Assembly (NCBI RefSeq): GCF_019396385.1
Contig: NZ_JAHKRN010000001.1
Location: 342,344 to 406,343, forward strand
DNA length: 64,000 nucleotides
Direction: 5' to 3'
Source of the DNA: Nonomuraea harbinensis
GTDB lineage: Bacteria > Actinomycetota > Actinomycetes > Streptosporangiales > Streptosporangiaceae
Shown here one piece after another: positions 47,877-56,978 of this stretch. The translations under genes were made by a program, and so were the position numbers. The stretch's first letter is position 1. Each line of letters starts with the position of its first letter. The notes below the pieces were generated by a model. That model made no database searches. It saw only the letters and a list, made by a program, of their open reading frames with translations, and was not told the DNA's origin.

Positions 47877-49466
47877 ATGTCCATCACATCGGAAGCCCAC
47901 CCACCAACCGACCCCGACGCGGACCTCGAAGCGCCCAAGGACTTCCGCCTGGCGCGGATCCCCGTGCGCCAGCTCGGCCACTTTCCCGACAACGTGCGGG
48001 AGGACTACCACATCACCCAGGAGTTCTGCGCCTCCCTCAAGGCCGAGCTGCAGGTCCCGGTGACGGTCATCCCCATCCCGGACGACTACCAGCGCGGCGA
48101 AGGAGAACAAGAGCACCGCTGGTGGGTGGTCAAGGGCAACCGCCGCCTGGAAGGCGCCATCACGATCAAGCTGCCGAAGCTGCTGTGCCTGATCGACCTG
48201 ACCAAGGGCGACGACCAGGCGAGCCTGCTCGTGGACCAAGTCGTGGAAAACGACGACGACTTCCGCATCGGGCTCACCCCGTTCGAGCAGTCCCGCGCCC
48301 TGTTCAAGGCCCACCAGCTCGGCGCTTCCCGTACCGAGATCCGCCGGCGCACCGGCCGCACCCGCGAGGAGGTCTCCCAGGCCATCGCCGCGGGCAAGCT
48401 GTCAGAGCAGACCCGCCGCACGGCTCAGGTCATGGAGTACGACTGGACGCTGGACGAGCTCGCGCTGCTGCAGGAGTTCGACGCAGACCCCGAGGCGCTG
48501 GCCCAGATCGATGCGCTCATCACCCGCTGGGGGCACACCGGCCGACACGCCATCGAGCGGGTACGCCGCGACCGTCAGGAAGCGGCCGCGCACGCCCAAG
48601 CGCGGGCCGAGCTGGAAGCCGCGGGCATCTCGGTGACCGAGGACGAACCGGCCGGCGCCGTCCGGCTCAGCCGGCTGTCAGCCACCGTGGTGGGTTTCGA
48701 CCCCGACCAGCACGCCGACTGCCCCGGCCATGGGGCGTTCTTCCCCAGCTTGCGCCCCGATCGGCCAGAGCTGTACTGCAGCGTGCCCGAGCAGCACGGC
48801 TACACCCCGCCGCCGACCATCACGTTCCCGCGGCCCGCCAAGCCGCAGGAGGACGGCCCCTCCCGCAAGATCGTCATCGAGGGCAACCGGGCATGGATGG
48901 CGGCCGCCACGGTTCGCCAGGAGTGGCTGGCTACATTCCTGGCCCGCAAGAGCGCGCCCAAGCCGGTCGCCCGGTTCGTCACCCGGATTCTCAACGACAT
49001 GCCGGCGCCGGTGCGCGACAAGCTCGGCTCGGCCTCGCTGTCCACGCTGTACGGCAAGCTCGGCGGGCCCGCCGACCTGGACGCGGCGCTGGCCACCGCC
49101 GCCTCCGGCCGGTTGGCGATGCTGCAACTGCTGCCGATCGCGGTGGCGTGGGAGTACCAGATGAGCGTGGCCTCGGCCGAGTGCAAGAACGCCTGGCGCG
49201 AAGGCCGCTACAGCCCCTGCTCGACCGCGGACGCCGCCGTCTGGCTGCGGTTCCTGGTCAACGAGCTGGGGCCGGAGCTGGGGGACAAGGCGTACGCGCC
49301 GGCGCCGATCGAGCAGGCCCTGATCGACGGCACGCCCTACCTCGGTGACACCCCCGCCGACGCTGACCCGGTCGCTTCCGCTCAGGAAAACGACGTCGCC
49401 GGCGATGAGAACGCCGACGCCGCCTCGGAGGCGGACGGCCTCACGCAGGACGCCCAGGCGGCCTGA
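47877..49466 (+). CDS. ParB/Srx-domain plasmid-type protein
   Basis: About 529 residues from an ATG at 47877 (one at 47859 also possible). The N-terminal ParB domain holds IPVRQLGHFPDNVREDYH, WWVVKGNRRLEGA (GxRR-like catalytic or CTP box), LLVDQVVENDD and LTPFEQSRALFKAHQLGASRTEIRRRTGRTREEVSQAI (HTH). The long C-terminus is specific to actinobacterial plasmids and islands and ends in an acidic tail. It probably partitions or regulates the element; no ParA is nearby. Confidence 0.82.
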   Translation: MSITSEAHPPTDPDADLEAPKDFRLARIPVRQLGHFPDNVREDYHITQEFCASLKAELQVPVTVIPIPDDYQRGEGEQEHRWWVVKGNRRLEGAITIKLPKLLCLIDLTKGDDQASLLVDQVVENDDDFRIGLTPFEQSRALFKAHQLGASRTEIRRRTGRTREEVSQAIAAGKLSEQTRRTAQVMEYDWTLDELALLQEFDADPEALAQIDALITRWGHTGRHAIERVRRDRQEAAAHAQARAELEAAGISVTEDEPAGAVRLSRLSATVVGFDPDQHADCPGHGAFFPSLRPDRPELYCSVPEQHGYTPPPTITFPRPAKPQEDGPSRKIVIEGNRAWMAAATVRQEWLATFLARKSAPKPVARFVTRILNDMPAPVRDKLGSASLSTLYGKLGGPADLDAALATAASGRLAMLQLLPIAVAWEYQMSVASAECKNAWREGRYSPCSTADAAVWLRFLVNELGPELGDKAYAPAPIEQALIDGTPYLGDTPADADPVASAQENDVAGDENADAASEADGLTQDAQAA

Positions 49467-49572
49467 CATTCATCCCGCCGAACGTCCGCCGGTCGCAGCT
49501 ACGGCTCGGCCTCGCGTTCTCGTTCCCTCTGACCAGACCTGATCTGACATCACACGCAGAGAGCCGGTGATT

Positions 49573-50121
49573 ATGGCTAGTCGCGGATTCGTCGGTTTCG
49601 TCGTCGACCGGACCGAGAAGATCGCCTACAACCACCACGATTCCGGCCCGACCGGAGTCGGCCTGATCGTCCTGTCGTGGCTGCGCATCACCATGAAGAC
49701 CCCGCAGGCGCTGCGCGAGCGCGTCACCGCACTGCGGGTCGTCGACCCCGGCAGCCGACCGACCGTGCACGACATCGAACGGCTGGCCGAGCACGCCGAC
49801 CCGCACGCCTCACCTCGCGGGGTCACGTTCTGGATGGAACTGCTCTGGCAAACCCAGGGCGACCCCGACGCCATGCTGCGCGCGGGCGTCATCGAGGACG
49901 CCTCCTCCTACCCCGTCGAGGCCTCCGACTGCGAGTGGGGCTACCTCATCGACCTCGACACCACAGTCTTCGAGGTGTACCGGGGCAAGCAGGCCGCCCC
50001 GCACAACCGCGGCCGCTTCGTCACCCAGCCTCACCCCGACGATCACTTTCCGGTGGCCCTGGTCGCGGGGTGGCGATTCGACCAGTTGCCGAGCGACGAC
50101 GAATTCCTCACCACCCTGTAA
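49573..50121 (+). CDS. Hypothetical mobile-element protein
   Basis: 182 residues from an ATG at 49573 after GAGAGCCGGTG. MASRGFVGFVVDRTEKIAYNHHDSGPTGVGLIVLSWLR opens like an actinophage or plasmid family that I cannot name. Later GYLIDLDTTVFEVYRGKQ and FVALVAGW-like strands (PVALVAGWRFDQLP). Soluble, no signal peptide. Reads with the ParB and DUF932 genes. Confidence 0.65.
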   Translation: MASRGFVGFVVDRTEKIAYNHHDSGPTGVGLIVLSWLRITMKTPQALRERVTALRVVDPGSRPTVHDIERLAEHADPHASPRGVTFWMELLWQTQGDPDAMLRAGVIEDASSYPVEASDCEWGYLIDLDTTVFEVYRGKQAAPHNRGRFVTQPHPDDHFPVALVAGWRFDQLPSDDEFLTTL

Positions 50122-50212
50122 CCCCGTGCCCTTTCACCTCATCGGTCCCGGCCGCCCGTAAGGCGGCCGGGACCTTCTCTTTCCGCCACCTTGTTTCTAG
50201 GGAGTCGTCCCG

Positions 50213-51346
50213 ATGAGTTCCGCCTCCGCTCTGGCGTTGACCACCCGCAACGCGGCCCTGGAAGACCTCGTCGACTTGCTGCGCCATCAGCAGGATCACA
50301 AGGTCGACGTCGTGGTCCACAGCGACCAGATCCGCGCCGAACACACCCGCCTGCGCCTCAGTGGCCCGCCACTGCTGTCGGAACGCGGCGTCACCACCGT
50401 CGCCGGCCTCTACACCCCGACCGGCGTGTGCGACCAGGGCCTGGCCAGCAAGCTCGGCATCCCGCTGCCGTACCTGCGCCGCCTGCGCGAGCGCAAGCCC
50501 GACCTGTACGACGCCAACGTCAACGGCTGGCTCGCCGACGCCGACCGGCGGTTCCTGCTGCGCGGCATGCGCGCGGGCGGCGAGCACGGCATCGCCCGGG
50601 CGTTCCTGTCCGACAGCTACCGCATCATCGACAACCTCGACGTCCTGCTGGCCGCCCTGGACGGGGTACGCCAGAGCGGGGCGCAGGTCCAGATCGACGG
50701 CTGCGACCTGACCGAGCGGCGCATGTACGTCCGCGTCGTCTGCGAGCAGATCCGCGCCCTGGCCCCGGACCTGCTGCGCGACTACCGCAGCCCGTTCACC
50801 GGCCAGAGCGGCGCTGACAACCCGGTGGTGTTCGCCGGATTCGTCATCACCAACAGCGAGGTCGGCGAAGGCGCGTTCACCATCGTGCCCCGCCTGCTGG
50901 TCCAGGTCTGCCACAACGGCATGACCATCAACGCCGACGCCGCCCGGCACGTCCACCTCGGCGGACGCATGGACGAGGGCGTGGTGCGCTGGAGCGCCGA
51001 CACCCGCGACAAGAACCTGGCCCTGATCACCGCCCAGACCCGCGACGCCATCACCACCTTCCTGGACCTCGACTATGTCCGCGCCAAGCTGGAGCAGATG
51101 ACCCGCCTGTCCGGCGCCCGCATCGCCGACCCCGCCGCGACGATCGAGCTGGTGGCCAAGAAGCTCTCCTACTCAGAAGAGCAGCAGCGGCAGATCTTGT
51201 CCCATTTCATCCAGGGCGGCGACCTGAGCGCCGGCGGCGTCATGCACGCCGTCACCAGCGTCGCCCGGACCCTGCCCGACGCCGACACCGCACACGAGAT
51301 GGAAGGCCAGGCGCTGCGCGTGCTGCACCTGGCCGCCGGCGTTTGA
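50213..51346 (+). CDS. DUF932 (phage/plasmid LGT-TIGR03299-like) protein
   Basis: 377 residues from an ATG at 50213 after AGGGAGTCGTCCC. Typical DUF932 features: LRLSGPPLLSERGVTTVAGLYTPTGVCDQGLASKLGIPLPYLRRL, AFLSDSYRIIDNLDVLLAAL, GFVITNSEVGEGAFTIVPRLLVQVCHNGM. The family is common on plasmids, phages and islands, where it is linked to replication or recombination genes. Biochemical role is not established. Confidence 0.8.
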   Translation: MSSASALALTTRNAALEDLVDLLRHQQDHKVDVVVHSDQIRAEHTRLRLSGPPLLSERGVTTVAGLYTPTGVCDQGLASKLGIPLPYLRRLRERKPDLYDANVNGWLADADRRFLLRGMRAGGEHGIARAFLSDSYRIIDNLDVLLAALDGVRQSGAQVQIDGCDLTERRMYVRVVCEQIRALAPDLLRDYRSPFTGQSGADNPVVFAGFVITNSEVGEGAFTIVPRLLVQVCHNGMTINADAARHVHLGGRMDEGVVRWSADTRDKNLALITAQTRDAITTFLDLDYVRAKLEQMTRLSGARIADPAATIELVAKKLSYSEEQQRQILSHFIQGGDLSAGGVMHAVTSVARTLPDADTAHEMEGQALRVLHLAAGV

Positions 51347-51435
51347 CCCCTCGAACCCCGCGGCCTCCGGTCCGCCTTCCTCTCCCGGACCGGGGGTCGC
51401 GGTCTTTCTCCCGTACTTCCCTGATTGGAGGCACT

Positions 51436-51867
51436 GTGGTGTGCCTGTCTGATCTGCCCGGCCCGTATCCGCTGCCGGTGCCGCGCGCCCACGCGCTCAT
51501 CACCGATGCCCAAGCGATCGAGGACATCTACCGCACCCTCCTGGCCGCCTACGGCAACTGGGGGCCCGACACCCTGTCCGACATCAGCGCCATCATCGCC
51601 GCCACCGGCCGCAGCATCGTCGACGTCGAGACCATCACCACCGACATGATCGAAGACGCCGTCACCGGCTGGCCGATCGCCCGAATCCAGGCCAACCAGG
51701 TCACCGGCTACGTCCGCCAGTCGCTGGACGGCGGCATCCTGGTCGAGCTGCACACCCGCGACCCCCGCGCCGGCCGGCAGCTGCGCGTCATCGTCGACGG
51801 GCAACTGCTGCACGGCCCGCCGCCCACGCAACCAGCCGACACCACGCCCCCGGTGGGGGAGAGGTAG
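51436..51867 (+). CDS. Hypothetical mobile-element protein
   Basis: 143 residues from a GTG at 51436 after TTGGAGGCACT. CLSDLPGPYPLPVPRAHALITDAQAIEDIYRTLLAAYG, DISAIIAATGRSIVDVETITTDMIEDAVTGWP, then a beta-rich end. No family recognised. The stop overlaps the ribosome site of the next gene (GAGAGGTAGATG). Confidence 0.55.
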   Translation: MVCLSDLPGPYPLPVPRAHALITDAQAIEDIYRTLLAAYGNWGPDTLSDISAIIAATGRSIVDVETITTDMIEDAVTGWPIARIQANQVTGYVRQSLDGGILVELHTRDPRAGRQLRVIVDGQLLHGPPPTQPADTTPPVGER

Positions 51868-52784
51868 ATGAGCGCGGCTCTCCACACGCGGGCGCCGCGC
51901 GAGGCCGGTCACGACCCGGCACACGCGCCGTCGCCACCGCCCACGGCCGCTACTACGCCGACCCGGCCACCGGCGCCATGCTCATCTCGGTCACCAACGT
52001 GCTCAGCCAGCTCGCCAAACACGCCCTGGCACCGGCAGCCGCCAAATACACCGCCGAATGGTTCGCCGAACACCTGCCCGAGGCCCTGCGCGCCGCCGCC
52101 GACCCCGCCGATCTGGAGGCGTTCGTCCAACGGGCCAAGGCCGCGTACGCCGAGGAGTGGGAACGGCGGATGCTGCTCGGCAGCCGCGTCCACCGCCAGG
52201 CCGAAGCCCTCAACCTGCAAGCGCCGATCGCGCCCGACCCCGAGGCCGAACCGTTCGTCGACAGCTACCGGCAATGGCTGACCGACTTCGGCATCGACCT
52301 GGCCTCCGACCTGGTCGTCGCCGAATGCACCATGCTCAACCGCCGGCTCGGCTACGCCGGCACCAGCGACCTGTGGGTCAACCTGCGTTTTCCATCCCCG
52401 GCCTCGCCCCTGGTGCCCCGGTTCCGGCCGCGCTCGGCCCCGGCCGATCCGCTGCCCACCCCGTCCGGACTGTGGCTGGTCGACATCAAGACCAGCCTCA
52501 AGCACCCCGCCTCCACCGTGTGGGACGACTTCCCGCTGCAACTGGCCGCGCTGCGCCAGGCGACGGTGGCGCTGGCGTGCCCGCCGCACTGCCGGTACGG
52601 GGCCAGCGAGGGCCACGACACCAGCCACGAGTTCCCCGTACCGGACTTCGCCGGCGCCGCGGTGCTCAACCTGCGCACCGACCGCTACGGCTTCAGCGGC
52701 CTGCAGCCGGTCGCGGCGTACCTGCACCGCACCGACCTGCGCGGCCGCAAGCCCATCCAACCCCCGACCAGGAAGGACGCCTGA
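51868..52784 (+). CDS. PD-(D/E)XK-type nuclease-like protein, with an apparent frameshift near its start
   Basis: The main frame (from about 51915, first ATG at 51978) reads HGRYYADPATGAMLISVTNVLSQLAKHAL, EEWERRMLLGSRVHRQAEAL, RLGYAGTSDLWVN and GLWLVDIKTSLKHPASTVWDDFPLQLAAL. The last two blocks carry the D...DIKT pattern of PD-(D/E)XK exonucleases (Cas4/RecB-like). The conserved HGRYY opening has no start codon in frame. The well-placed ATG at 51868 lies in another frame, reading MSAALHTRAPREAGHD. A single indel between 51868 and 51930 would join them. Either a sequencing or natural frameshift, or use of the internal ATG. Confidence 0.7.
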
Positions 52785-54088
52785 TGCCGATCCACCCCCG
52801 CGTGTTCGAACGGATGAAACGCCAGCAGCGCGCCTACTGGCCCGACGGCCACATCCGCATCGGCGACAGCGTCCCCACCGAGCGCGGCGTGCGCCCGCGC
52901 AAGCTGTCGACCTTCCGCTTCACCTCCCCGTCCCGCCCGCTGATCGAAGCCGCCGCCGAACTGTACGGCGGCACCGTCACCGAGATGACCCGCGGCATGG
53001 ACAAATGGCAGGTCACCACCGGCGCCGACGAGATCCCCGTGCTGTTGCCGCCGCACTCGGTCACGCAGTGGATGGAGTACTGGGACGGCCCGTACTGCGA
53101 ACGCCGCTGCGATGGCGAGACCATCGAGCAGAAGTCCGGGCGGCCGTGCCTGTGCAAGGCGGAGGGGCGGCTGCGGTGCACGGTCAAGACCCGGCTGTCG
53201 GTGCTGCTGCAGGACGTGCCCAGCCTGGGCACCTGGCTGTTGGTCAGCGCCGGCCTCAACGCCGCCGAGGACCTGCCGGATCGGGCCGCCTTCATAGAGC
53301 GGGCCGGCGACTACATCGACGCCATCCTGCTCGTCGCCGAAGCCCGCACACTGAAGGATGGCAAGCCGGTTACTTTCCCGGTGCCGCGGCTGCGTGTGGA
53401 GGGCATCTCCCCACGCCAGCTGATGACCGGCACCGTGCCTCCGCGCTCGGAGCTGGCCCAGCGCAACGTGCCCGAGCTGCCCCGCGGCCGCACCACCCAT
53501 ACGCCCGGAGCCCCAGACAGTGGAAACGACCCGGTCCGCCAGACCACGCCGGACTACCTCGCGCTGGCCTCAGCCGCGACCACTCCCGAACGAGTACGCG
53601 CCATCTGGAACCAGGCGCTCCAGGCCGGCCACCTCACCCCTGAGCTGCGGACCGTGCTCAACACCCTCAGCGCCGCACTGAGCGCCCGCCATCACCAGAC
53701 CTCCGCTACCCACCGGGAACCTGCCGAAGACGCCATGCCTCCCGAGGCACCTTCCATGGAACATCTCCCGGCTGAGAGCAGCGAGTCCCCAGAACCCGTT
53801 CAGAACCCCGCTTCACCCGCTCATGCCGAGTGGCTGCGTCACCAGATCCTCCAGCTGTGGCCAGGTGGCACCACGGACCTGCACGCCGCCTTCGACGCAA
53901 GGACCGGCACCACCATGCGACGCGCCACCCCCGATCAACTGCAGGCCTTCGCCACTATTCTGCACCGGCAACTCGCCGGCGAACAGGACCACGAGGTCGT
54001 CGACGCCGACCTCGTCGACGACCACCAGCTACCCCATCCAGCGGCCGACCGGCCGCAGGACTACGTACTGCGAAAGGAAGCACCATGA
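52784..54088 (+). CDS. Gp3-like recombination-directionality-factor-type protein
   Basis: 434 residues; start ATG overlaps the nuclease stop by one base. IHPRVFERMKRQQRAYWPDGHIRIGD, LIEAAAELYGGTVTEMTRGMDKWQVTTG, a Cys cluster YCERRCDGETIEQKSGRPCLCKAEGRLRC likely to bind zinc, and DVPSLGTWLLVSAGLNAAEDLP. These resemble phiC31-gp3-like proteins of actinophages and plasmids. Gp3 steers excision by a serine integrase; here no serine integrase is in sight, so the job is probably different. The last ~150 residues are low complexity. Confidence 0.65.
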   Translation: MPIHPRVFERMKRQQRAYWPDGHIRIGDSVPTERGVRPRKLSTFRFTSPSRPLIEAAAELYGGTVTEMTRGMDKWQVTTGADEIPVLLPPHSVTQWMEYWDGPYCERRCDGETIEQKSGRPCLCKAEGRLRCTVKTRLSVLLQDVPSLGTWLLVSAGLNAAEDLPDRAAFIERAGDYIDAILLVAEARTLKDGKPVTFPVPRLRVEGISPRQLMTGTVPPRSELAQRNVPELPRGRTTHTPGAPDSGNDPVRQTTPDYLALASAATTPERVRAIWNQALQAGHLTPELRTVLNTLSAALSARHHQTSATHREPAEDAMPPEAPSMEHLPAESSESPEPVQNPASPAHAEWLRHQILQLWPGGTTDLHAAFDARTGTTMRRATPDQLQAFATILHRQLAGEQDHEVVDADLVDDHQLPHPAADRPQDYVLRKEAP

Positions 54089-54330
54089 CCACTGACCTCG
54101 TGCCGCAACTCCGCCACCGCCAGGCGGCCTGGCGCGGACTGGACCGGATCACCGAGGTCTAGGCCGGTCCGGACCCCGACGTGGGGCAGTGGGAGTACCT
54201 CAGCAGGTGCGGAACGGGCTGCTGCTACGCCGGGCAGGTCGCCCTCGCCGCCGGTGACCGGTGGCTCGTCCACATCCGCGACCGCCGGAGGCTCATCGAC
54301 GACACCCGTCACCATGGACGACTATCGGTC
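54085..54330 (+). pseudogene. Small gene stopped by a nonsense codon
   Basis: ATG at 54085 after GAAAGGAAGCACC opens MTTDLVPQLRHRQAAWRGLDRITEV and then TAG at 54160-54162. The same frame continues coding-like: AGPDPDVGQWEYLSRCGTGCC and YAGQVALAAGDRWLVHIRDRR, typical of a Cys-containing small protein of actinomycete plasmids. One base change explains the stop. Confidence 0.65.
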
Positions 54331-54516
54331 CGTGCCGTACTCGATTTGGCAGTGCGGGGGCCTCCCCGGGCTCCCCCAGATGTGGACGCCTGGAGTACCG
54401 GATGATGGAGATCCGGAGACAAGGAGTTCCACGTGGCGATGAATGCGTATCCGCCGGAGTCGGTTCGGATGTGCAGCCGCTGGCGATCCCGCGGAAGGGG
54501 GCCAGCGACCGTCTGC

Positions 54517-55347
54517 CTATCGGTACTGTGGCGCTTGATCAACCTTGAGCCACTTCGCTGTGCGGGCAACACCAGCGAGTGGCCATCGATCATTAATGGC
54601 GGCCGGAACTGCCCATTCTGGACTGCATACCGCAGGCGCATGGCCGGTACGGGCAGCCAGCATCTCAGCTAGCAAATCACTGGTGGATGGTGTAGACGTA
54701 ACCGGTCGCTCCGTCAAAAGCCCGGCATCGCCAAGGCGAAGAGCCACGATGCGTATGGCGCGCCGCCGCCTGACCGGCAGCAGGTCGACAAGCTGCTCAA
54801 GTTCGGTGAAAAGCTCGTCGATCGTCTCACCTGCCGCGATCGCCCACAGGGCAAGGGCCCACTCGGCCTGGGAGTGGTCGTCGCCGCACACCTTGAGCTG
54901 GTCGCGCCACCAGGTGGCGTCACGCGCGTGATCCCGAGTCTGTGCGATGAGCGCCGCCGGGTGGCCGCCAGCACCCAGCGCCTGCGCACCGGGTAGTACC
55001 GTGTACCCCAAATGAAGCGGCATGGCTGCGCCGATGACGGCGATCTCCGTGACGAGCCAGCAACGGCCGACCTCGTCGAACAGGGCCTTCGAGGCGTTGG
55101 ACCAGGGAAAAGTACTTCCCTTCTCCCCCCGCCGGAATCGTCGATAGGTCGCCACGTCAGCGAGGGCAGATCCTGATCTGCGGAGCTGCTGAATGGCCTG
55201 TGAACGACGATTCGGCGAGGCGGCTTTCGGCCTGCGGATTGTGTCAACCCCGCCGAAGGAGTAGAACTCGGCAGGGCTGACGGCCACCGCGATCCTCGCA
55301 AGCTCGGAGCGGACCGAGGTCGTCTGCGAGCATTGCCCATCGAGCAC
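54517..55347 (-). CDS. Unknown protein, probably the C-terminal part of a larger one
   Basis: 276 residues with a GTG start of doubtful value. Helical, Ala/Leu-rich (LFDEVGRCWLVTEIAVIGAAMPLHLGY, WALALWAIAAGETIDELFTELEQLVDLLPVRRRRAIRIVALRLG). It looks like the end of a large NTPase-type protein whose front was lost. The IS element lies only 63 bases upstream, so the insertion or a linked deletion may have removed the start. No domain recognised. Confidence 0.45.
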   Translation of the reverse strand: MLDGQCSQTTSVRSELARIAVAVSPAEFYSFGGVDTIRRPKAASPNRRSQAIQQLRRSGSALADVATYRRFRRGEKGSTFPWSNASKALFDEVGRCWLVTEIAVIGAAMPLHLGYTVLPGAQALGAGGHPAALIAQTRDHARDATWWRDQLKVCGDDHSQAEWALALWAIAAGETIDELFTELEQLVDLLPVRRRRAIRIVALRLGDAGLLTERPVTSTPSTSDLLAEMLAARTGHAPAVCSPEWAVPAAINDRWPLAGVARTAKWLKVDQAPQYR

Positions 55348-55409
55348 CGCCCGGCGGAGCTGCTCCTCAAGGACACTGCAACACTGGGGCAGGCCCCCAG
55401 TGTTTAGAA

Positions 55410-56803
55410 GGGTGCGGCTCCTCCTGAGTGACTGAAGCGATCAAGCCGTAAGGGCGTATCCGTCCTGGTAGCCGACCTAATGGACGCGCTCGTGTTGCCG
55501 GGCGAGATGGAAAGTCCAGTACTCCTCCAGATGACCGTTGGCGACCAGCGCGCGGAGCTTCAGCACCGCCTCGGCCCCGGCCAGGCCCCACCGCGCCCCG
55601 GCCAGGTCGAACCTGTCGGCGATCAGATGACGGCATGCGCCCTCGATCACCCCGGTCGCGATCGGCCATCCCGCCTCCAGCGCCTGGTCGTACCGCAGAT
55701 ACTCGAGGTTGTTGGACAGATAGCGGATGCACGCGTCGATACCGTCACGGTGCTGCGCGCCGGCTGTGGCGGCCTGCGCGGTCAGCGTGGTGATGACCTG
55801 GCCGGTATGCCCGGCCAGCAGGGCCAGGGCATGCCCGGCGACCCAGTCCTCCGCAGCCGGCGCTGCGGGCGGGTGCAAACTCCACGCCGCAGCCCATAAC
55901 TTCTCCAGCACGTGCACGAAATCGATCACGATGTGGACGCGGATACGGCGCCGGGCGGCCTCGGCGATGATCAGATCGAGCTGATGGCGGGCCCCGTCGA
56001 CGAGCACGACCCAGGGACGGACATGGCCGGGATCACGGGCCTCGGCATGATCGAACACCTTGGCGATCACTGCGGCGGGGCCGGTAATGATCGAGCCGCA
56101 CAGCCACTTGCGCGTCGCGTTCGGCCGGGCGCGCGGCAGGCGCTGCCCGGATCGCCCGCCCGGGACGGCGATCACATCGTGCGGCCGCCGAGGCGCCGGT
56201 TCAGCGTCGTAGACCACCCCCAGCGTCGCCATCCGTTTGCGCGCCGGTTTCTCCCCGGCCGCCAGCCGGGTGCGGAAGGTGGCCCGGGCGCGGGCGGCGG
56301 CCTTGGCGGTCGCGGGCCGCAGCGCTTCGGGGCGCATCGCGATGCCCTTGCCGTCCACGCTGATCACCAGCACCGTGCAGGCGGTGCACGGCCGGTACGC
56401 GCGCGGCAGCACCGCCGCCTTCATGCCGGGTTGCCAGTGCGGCACCGTCACCACACCCAGCACCGGCGGCCGTGCCGGCGGCGTGGCCCCGGCCTGTCCG
56501 GTGGGCTCATCGAGCAGCTGTGCCGCTTCGCCCAGGATTTCCTCGACGGTCTCCCGTGTGATCGTCAGCCGTGACAAGCGGTCCTGCTCGTCCTGCATCT
56601 GTAGGTGAGCCCGGCGATCTGCTCACGGATCTCCTCGATCCGTCGGCGGGCCGCGGCCTCGCGCCGTGCCAGTTCCTCGAGCAACGAGCTCATCGTCACC
56701 ACCGCCTCACGGGTCTGCACTCACAGTAAAAGGCGGTCCCCGGATCCAACAGTCATGTCTACAAAAGCCCAGCTCAGGCGCCCACTGAGGAAGAGCCGCA
56801 CCC
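55410..56803 (-). mobile_element. ISKra4-type insertion sequence
   Basis: Imperfect terminal inverted repeats at 55410-55430 (GGGTGCGGCTCCTCCTGAGTG) and 56783-56803 (complement GGGTGCGGCTCTTCCTCAGTG), 19 of 21 matching. They enclose one transposase region. Length about 1.39 kb. I could not identify a clear target duplication. Confidence 0.8.
55477..56691 (-). CDS. ISKra4 family transposase, in two frames
   Basis: The first part (ATG at 56691) reads MSSLLEELARREAAARRRIE, EIREQIAGLTYR, a coiled coil. The main part (from about 56598 to 55477, 373 residues) is in another frame: DEQDRLSRLTITRETVEEIL, ISVDGKGIAMRPEA (first Asp), PWVVLVDGARHQLDLI and HIVIDFVHVLEKLW (second Asp), GVIEGACRHLIADRFDLAGARW (Glu), the family's DDE set. 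The break lies at about 56598-56610. Either translational frameshifting, as in some IS families, or a disabling mutation. Confidence 0.85.
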
Positions 56804-56978
56804 AATGGTTATTTGGGGTAGTCAAGCGAATTAGCAGGTCAGCTGCGCGAAGGCCTGTCAGGTACGTTAGGCAGGTAGATCGGCTGCCGCTGTGAAACCA
56901 GTAGGCCGTAGAGAGGGCGCTGAATGTGCCCGTGCCGTGTCTGGCTTGGTTGTACGATCCGGTGCTCGGGGAGGCTTC

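Noticed and set aside
52784..54088. Evidence of a nearby serine integrase system (gp3 partner)
   Set aside because: No serine recombinase gene is found; both integrases in the window are tyrosine type.
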